Below are positions 9,172-13,842 of a DNA stretch of 13,842 nucleotides, piece after piece (position 1 is the stretch's first letter; every line of letters starts with the position of its first letter). Where the stretch lies: assembly GCA_000697335.1 (NCBI GenBank), contig JNEM01015842.1, forward strand, positions 1 to 13,842, in the 5' to 3' direction. Both the position numbers and the translations under genes were made by a program. The DNA comes from Conidiobolus incongruus B7586 (lineage: Eukaryota; Entomophthoromycota; Entomophthoromycetes; Entomophthorales; Conidiobolaceae). The notes under the pieces were generated by a model, which was not told the DNA's origin, searched no databases, and saw only the letters and a list, made by a program, of their open reading frames with translations.

Positions 9172-10442
9172 ATGGGAATTTTTTGCATTTGAAATTAAAT
9201 AAACATTTTAATATATAAATAATAAAAATAAATATATACTATAAAATTAATAATTTTTTTTATTTGTAATAACTTTTTGCCATACTTTTGATAAAGTTCT
9301 AACACCTAAAAAATAGTTTTTTATATTAAAAACTGAAATTTGATGTTTTACAAACTAATTAAATATTTTTGCAAAATTTTTCTTTCTTGCTAGCTAGTTT
9401 TTTAATTGCCCAAAACAATTATAATCACATGGGTTATAATCTAGGGAATATACTAGATATGGTAGTTTTTTCCAGTTATTTTTAATTAGAAAGTTTTTTA
9501 TAAATTTAAATATATTTATTTTGCAATTATTATGCAAAATAATAGGTTTTCTCAAATTATATTGAAAATATTAATTAGAAATAGTTTTATTTAAAAAAAA
9601 TATAAAGTTTATTATTTATTGATATTCCTTTAAGAACTAAATAAAAATAACATATACCAATATAATCCATTACCCCAATTAACATTTGCTTATCAATAAA
9701 GTACTTATTTAAAGGAATTTGTGGAAGGGGTTGATTTGGCTTAATCTAACACTTTGATTTATGTTTTGGTAAAAGATTATATAAAGGAATCCAAGATTCA
9801 TCAATTGTAATAATTTGCTATAAAAGCCTTGGTTTCTAGCTATACCTTAGTAAGTTTTGTTTAGCAATAGCTACTCTAACTATTTTTTAAATTTTAGTTT
9901 AATTATAAGGTTCCTATTCTTTATTTTTATTAATTAATTTTAATTTAAATTTAATATATAAAATACTTGTGTAACTAATATTAAAGTGTCTTGATAGTTC
10001 TCTAGCTGAAATAAAAAGGTGCTTTTCAATATTATTTTTTATTTTACTAATAATTAGAAAAGTAATAGTTGAAATTTGTCTTCTAGATTTTGGTAGGTTT
10101 TGGGTAGTTTCTCTTCTAACCTTAAAGTAATTTACCTAGCAATAAATTGTTGATTTAAATAATACTTTATTACCAAAAGCTGCTTCTAAATTTTGAATGA
10201 TTTTAAAGGGTTTGTGGTTAAGTTTTATAGATACTAAAATAAAAAACTTTTGATGGTTATTTTTTGGTTTAAATATAATCAAATTAAATAACCAATTTTA
10301 AAAATTTAATTTTTTAATCAAAAAGATATTATATATATTTATATATAATTCAAAAGTATTTATTTTCCTATTGGTTTGTATATATTTTTTTATTTGAAAC
10401 TAATAATATATTTGATATATCAGAAATTAAAAAATTTCCTAT
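9172..10442 (-). mobile_element. Mariner (DD34D) DNA transposon, minus strand
   Basis: A near full-length mariner transposase lies on the minus strand. The proposed ends are gggaattttttgcattt at about 9174 and its imperfect inverted match, read on the minus strand as taggaaattttttaattt from about 10441. TA occurs at 10440-10441. This gives about 1.27 kb, the normal length for mariner, with short flanks on both sides of the gene. The ends are less certain than the gene because the inverted repeats are mutated. This region is clearly richer in G+C than its flanks (19 of 60 in 9721-9780). Confidence 0.75.
9247..10310 (-). pseudogene. Mariner transposase (DD34D), broken by RIP-like stops
   Basis: Translation runs in one frame from about 10310 to the shift noted below, then in one frame to TAA at 9247-9249, about 345 codons, the family length. 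In order: a first helix-turn-helix (LEAAFGNKVLFKSTIYC, then RRETTQNLPKSRRQ); a second (ISARELSRHFNISYTSI); RVAIAKQNLLRY; ITIDESWIPLYN with the first catalytic Asp at 9800-9802; KQMLIGVMDYIG; ILHNNC with Asn at 9529-9531 in place of the second Asp; YSLDYNPCDYNCFGQLK with the third Asp at 9424-9426; and GVRTLSKVWQKVI near the end. Exactly 34 residues separate the second and third positions. There are about ten in-frame stops, mostly TAG/TAA at Trp or Gln positions, and one frameshift in the A-run at 9593-9600. No clear ATG remains, so the start is approximate. Confidence 0.92.
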
Positions 10443-10792
10443 TTTTTTAATTCTATAGTAATATTATATACATATATTGATTAATAATTTTTTAAATATT
10501 ATTAATATTTTATTTAATTAAAATAATAATTAATATTATTTTATAATTTATTTAATAAATTATATAATAATCATAATATATATAGTTAGAATTAAATATA
10601 TATTATAATTTAATTAGATTATAATTAAAAAAATTATAAGTAAATAGATTAATGAAAAATATATGAGTTAAAATATAAAATTAAATATTATAAAATATTT
10701 GATTATTTATTTGTTAATTTATTTTATTTTTTAAAATAATATATTAATATAATTCATTATAGTATTTATTATAAATATGATAAATATAAATT
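10443..10792. other. Unassigned AT-rich DNA between mariner and Tc1 copy 4
   Basis: About 350 bases of almost pure A/T with short runs and chance palindromes such as taattaaaataataattaa. No coding signal, inverted repeat end or match to the other elements was seen. Confidence 0.4.
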
Positions 10793-11400
10793 TGTTATCT
10801 TGTAAAAATAAATTATTTATTCTGAATATTTAATATTTATATAAATTTTTCTTATTTTTTCTTAATAAATTCATTTAAATAAAAATATATAATGAATTAT
10901 ATAATCAAATTATAAACAAATAAATTTCATTATATTTTATAATTAATTGATTATTATTTCATAATTTGAAATTTAATTAAGATGAATTATAAGTTTGTAA
11001 GTTTATAAATTTAAATGATATAAAAAATATAATTTTTGTCAAACTTCTGTATATATTATTTATATTATATACTTACTAAATGAATAATTTTTTTATATAA
11101 TAATAATTTATTCTCTCTTAAAAAAGATTTATTAATATAATACTTAACTTTATAATAAAAATATATTGACTTAAATATTTGCTAAAATTATTAATATTAG
11201 CTAATTTATTACCCTTAAAATTTTTTATAATAATATTAACAATACTTTTAATTTTAATTCAAATATATTATAATTATGAATTAATATAATAAAAAAAATA
11301 TTAATATATTAATTAATATTATTAAAATAATTCTATTATTAAAATATCATCAGAATTATAAAATTAAATATGAATATTAATTATTATGAATATTAATATA
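10793..11400 (+). mobile_element. Tc1-like transposon, copy 4, 5' part (interrupted)
   Basis: Aligns with the first third of copy 3. The outer terminal tip is tgttatcttgtaaaaataa at 10793. The inner box is gatgaattataagttt at 10981-10996, giving about 204 bases between tip and inner-box end, close to the 206 of the other copies. The transposase 5' region around ctctcttaaaaaagattta (11113-11131) matches ctctctaaaaagattta in copy 3. It is far more decayed than copy 3 (9 G/C in 60 at 11161-11220 against 17 in 60 at the matching part of copy 3). It stops at the TA where copy 3 is inserted and resumes at 12978. Confidence 0.8.
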
Positions 11401-11402
11401 TA

Positions 11403-11608
11403 CACTAGCCTGCAAAAGTGAGTCATAAAATAAAATTCCTTATATATTTACCTGTAACTTAAACAATTCTTAACTAAATTAATTTAAATTAAAATATATA
11501 ATTAGAGTATATTACCTGATTATAATAGGTTATATTTAATTATATTAAATATTTTATTGGTTAATATATCAAATCTTAAACTTTAAATAGGGTGAGTCAT
11601 AAATTTGT
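11403..11608 (+). repeat. Left terminal inverted repeat of Tc1 copy 3 (IR/DR type)
   Basis: About 206 bp, paired with 12772-12977. Outer box gtgagtcataaaat at about 11418-11431; inner box ggtgagtcataaattt at 11591-11606. Between the boxes, aattaatttaaattaaaa (about 11475) is matched almost perfectly in the right repeat. Two spaced transposase-site-like boxes in each repeat is the IR/DR pattern. Confidence 0.85.
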
Positions 11609-11731
11609 TGGTTTAGGAGTTAAAGGGGTATATAAAACAAAATTACTTATTTTTTTTCTTTTAATATATTATATATATTTATATTAATATTATTATTGTA
11701 AACTATTATTTTAAATAATATTAGTATTAAA

Positions 11732-12748
11732 ATACCTAAATCCCTCTCTAAAAAGATTTACTTGTTTATTTATTAAGTTTATAGTAAAGGTAAATCAACT
11801 TATGAGATTGCTGGAATTACTAGTGCTAGCTAGTTTACTGTAGTTAAAGCTGTTAAAAATTATGGTAAGGATATATCTAAACCTAAACTTAAGCATGCTA
11901 GGATTATAAATAAATAAAATAAAAGGTATATTTATAGATTGGTTAGTATAGGTAAGTGTAATACTGCTATATAAGTACAGAAAGAATTACAAGACTATAT
12001 AGGAATATTAATTAGTATTAATACTATTATATGTGCTTTATGTTATAATAGATACTGTTTGCACCTCAAGAAAAAACACCCCTAATTAAAGAAATCCTAT
12101 TGTAAGGTTAGGTAGGAGTTTAAATGTCACCATTAAAATTGAACCAAAACTAATTAGAGTAAGGTTATTCAGTCTAATGAAACAAAAATATACTTTAGTA
12201 GATTTAATAGAAAAGCTAGAAATTTCAGAAAAGACAAAGAATTACTTTATAACCATTATGTTATTTTAACCTAAAAATATAATGGTAGGTTAATTATAGT
12301 TTAGGGATATATGTTATCTTCTAGTGTATAGTATCTTTGTAAAATTGATAAGGGAATTAATGTTGAGATATATTAAAATATTCTAAATATTGAATTAAAA
12401 AAAACTATTGAATAATATAGGTTAAATAAATCAGAGGTTATTTTCCAACAAGATAATACCTTTTGCTATACTGTTATTTTTACTACCAAATGGTTTAAAA
12501 ATAATAAAATAATAGTTACAAAGTGGCTTCTTTAATCCCTTAACTTTAATCCAATTGAACACCTTTGGGATTAGTTAAAAAAAGTAGTTAAAGTTTTCCC
12601 ACCAATAAAAAATTTAAATGAGCTTTGGGAATATGTTTAAGAAGCTTAGAACAAAATTAATCTTTTCTAATATAAGAAGTTAGTTGATTCTATACCCTAT
12701 AAACTTAAGGAAGTTAGGAAAGCAAAAGGTAAATATACTAAGTTTTAA
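11732..12748 (+). pseudogene. Tc1-family transposase (DD34E), copy 3, broken only by point changes
   Basis: One frame of 339 codons including the terminal TAA, a normal Tc1 transposase length. The start codon is ATA here where copy 1 has ATG. An N-terminal paired-like helix-turn-helix (SKGKSTYEIAGITSAS) comes first, then the LKKKHP block near residue 116. The catalytic core follows: SNETKIYF (residue 149, AAT where Asp is expected), FQQDN (Asp 241, intact) and FNPIEHLWD (Glu 276, intact). The 34 residues between the last two define DD34E. The C-terminal part YKKLVDSIPYKLKEVRKAKG is typical of the family. About 19 in-frame stops, nearly all at expected Trp or Gln positions, and no net frameshift. 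This fits RIP acting on an otherwise full-length gene. Confidence 0.93.
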
Positions 12749-12771
12749 TTTTCTTTCCATAACTAAAATAC

Positions 12772-12977
12772 ACAAATTTATGACTTATCTTAGGTAAAAT
12801 TTAAACTTTAATATATCAACTAAATTTAATATAATTAGATCAAATATACTTAATTTTAAATAAATAATATAAGTTTATTATATGTTTTAATTTAAATTAA
12901 TTTGATTAAGAATTAACAGAGTTATTGATAATAATATATATAATCATAATTTTATGACTCACTTTTACAAGCTAGTG
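12772..12977 (-). repeat. Right terminal inverted repeat of Tc1 copy 3 (IR/DR type)
   Basis: Inverted match to 11403-11608. Inner box acaaatttatgacttatctta at about 12772-12792, starting soon after the transposase stop; outer box attttatgactcactttt at about 12949-12966, running into gctagtg at the tip. Same length and box spacing as the left side. Confidence 0.85.
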
Positions 12978-13842
12978 TATATTATTATATATATTTATAT
13001 ATAAAAATATATTAGTCAAACTTTAATAAAAAACACCTTTAATTAAAAAAAGCTTATTATAAACCTATATAAAAATATTAATATCATTCTAAATTATAAT
13101 TTGAATTTAAATAATATTATGTATTTAATATTATAATAATATATTTTAATAAATCTAATAAAAAATCAAATAGTTTAAATATATCAATAAATTATTATAT
13201 GAATATTATATTATTTCAAACTAAAAATATAATATTATATTATATACTATTTAAATATAAATTATTTTTAGATATAAAATTTTTTTTAAATATATTAAAA
13301 GAATTAATATTATAAAATTTTAAAATATCTTAAATAATAAATTAAAATAATTGTTAAATCAAATAAGTTAGATAAAATTGATATTAATGGTTAATAAAGT
13401 AATGCCTTTTATTATATTATTGTTTTTATAACTAAATAACTTGAATGTAGTAAGATAATACCTATAAAGTTATTTTTTTATTTTTTTAAATTTAATTTAA
13501 TAAATTTACAATTAATTGATAAAATTTATTAAACTTTCTTTTTTAATATAAAATTTAATTTAGTTTTGGCAATATTTTTAAAAAGCTTTGAATAAAATTT
13601 AAATATTTTAATATAATAATTGAACTGATTTTATATCTTATAAATTAATGAAAGTTATATATATTAATAATCAATATATTAATTCTTAATTATCTTATCA
13701 TCATTAAATACCGGCAGATTTATAGCTTTTTTTTCTATATTTTTTATATTTAAATTTAAATTAATTATTAAATTAATATAATTATATTTAATTTTTCATA
13801 TTAATAAATATATATATAGATTTAATTATTTTTTTAATTTTT
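12978..13842 (+). mobile_element. Tc1-like transposon, copy 4, 3' part (interrupted, runs off the window)
   Basis: Resumes at the TA after copy 3 and stays collinear with the transposase from the residue where the 5' part stopped. Examples are aataaaaaacacctttaatta (about 13027) against aagaaaaaacacccctaatta in copy 3, and the region after the stop (aaataccggcagatttatagct, 13706-13727) against the inner box of the right repeat. The outer end of the right repeat, about 100 bases, should lie beyond 13842. Heavily decayed, with most G and C lost relative to copy 3 and several indels. It contains the only CpG I found in the window (13712-13713). Confidence 0.8.

Larger units (their letters stand above)
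11401..12979 (+). mobile_element. Tc1-like DNA transposon, copy 3, full length, nested in copy 4
   Basis: The body is 11403-12977 (1575 bp), flanked by TA at 11401-11402 and 12978-12979. The left tip is cactagcctgcaaaagtgag; the right tip is its inverted match (ttttacaagctagtg). This is the best preserved Tc1 in the window. Its transposase reads in one frame from end to end apart from in-frame stops. It is inserted in the transposase gene of copy 4: the sequence before it and the sequence after it join to match the uninterrupted gene, with only TA duplicated. Confidence 0.95.

Noticed and set aside
9247-10310. Host gene on the minus strand
   Set aside because: The motif order and 34-residue spacing are those of mariner transposase, and the conserved stretch is bounded by candidate inverted repeats.
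10443-10792. Centromere-like or replication-origin AT block
   Set aside because: It is A/T-rich but so is the whole window; no repeat unit or defined motif supports a specific function.
11732-12748. Reassigned genetic code (UAA/UAG read as Gln, as in some ciliates), suggested by stops at Gln positions
   Set aside because: Many stops also sit where the family has Trp (for example before the GYM block and in EA-x-NKI), catalytic Asp codons read Asn, and the mariner shows the same mixture. Transition mutation explains all of these; a code change explains only part. A chromovirus with a chromodomain also fits fungi better.
1-13842. Mitochondrial or plastid DNA, because of the base composition
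   Set aside because: No tRNA, rRNA or organellar protein gene is visible, and every recognisable feature is a nuclear transposable element.

Overview
This 13.8 kb window is an AT-rich graveyard of transposable elements with no intact protein-coding gene. Base composition is extreme: a hand-counted line at 1-60 has 7 G/C in 60, while the best-preserved element lines reach about 28-32%. By eye I found only one CpG dinucleotide in the whole window, at 13712-13713. The lesions in the DNA transposons are mostly C-to-T and G-to-A: Trp codons read TAG/TGA, Gln codons read TAA/TAG, and Asp codons read Asn. That is the signature of repeat-induced point mutation (RIP). Together with a chromodomain-bearing Ty3/gypsy retroelement it points to an AT-rich, probably heterochromatic, block of a filamentous ascomycete (Pezizomycotina) genome. 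The organism assignment is inference.

Layout. 1-434 is an old fragment that repeats the retroelement's own 5' internal region (about 1136-1578). 435-7679 is a broken Ty3/gypsy chromovirus with about 395 bp LTRs at 435-828 and 7282-7679. Between them lie a leader and gag region, reverse transcriptase (about 4480-4890), RNase H (about 5130-5450), integrase (about 5900-6900) and a chromodomain (about 7111-7260). Its gag region is interrupted by a complete but dead Tc1-like transposon (copy 1, 1695-3263). The right LTR abuts the middle of a second, 5'-truncated Tc1 copy (copy 2, 7680-8688). 8691-9171 is unassigned AT-rich DNA. About 9172-10442 is a mariner element (DD34D) on the minus strand, the most readable gene relic besides Tc1 copy 3. 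10443-10792 is unassigned. From about 10793 to the window end is a heavily decayed Tc1 (copy 4), split cleanly at a TA dinucleotide by a much better preserved Tc1 (copy 3, 11403-12977).

How it fits together. The four Tc1 copies belong to one family of about 1.57 kb. It encodes a 338-residue DD34E transposase and has unusual terminal inverted repeats of about 206 bp, each with an outer and an inner copy of a gtgagtcataaat-like box, an IR/DR arrangement like that of Sleeping Beauty-type elements. The nesting gives a relative chronology. Copy 4 and the retroelement were already strongly mutated before copies 3 and 1 landed in them, so at least two episodes of mutation are recorded. The two LTRs lie in unrelated sequence (gag repeat on the left, Tc1 interior on the right) with no visible target duplication, so the retroelement block is probably a recombinant or rearranged product, not one clean insertion.

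The most interesting points are the IR/DR Tc1 family, the Tc1-in-Tc1 nesting with a decay contrast, the mismatched LTR flanks, and the Asn codon shared by Tc1 copies 1 and 3 at the first catalytic Asp. I see no host gene, tRNA, rRNA or CRISPR.
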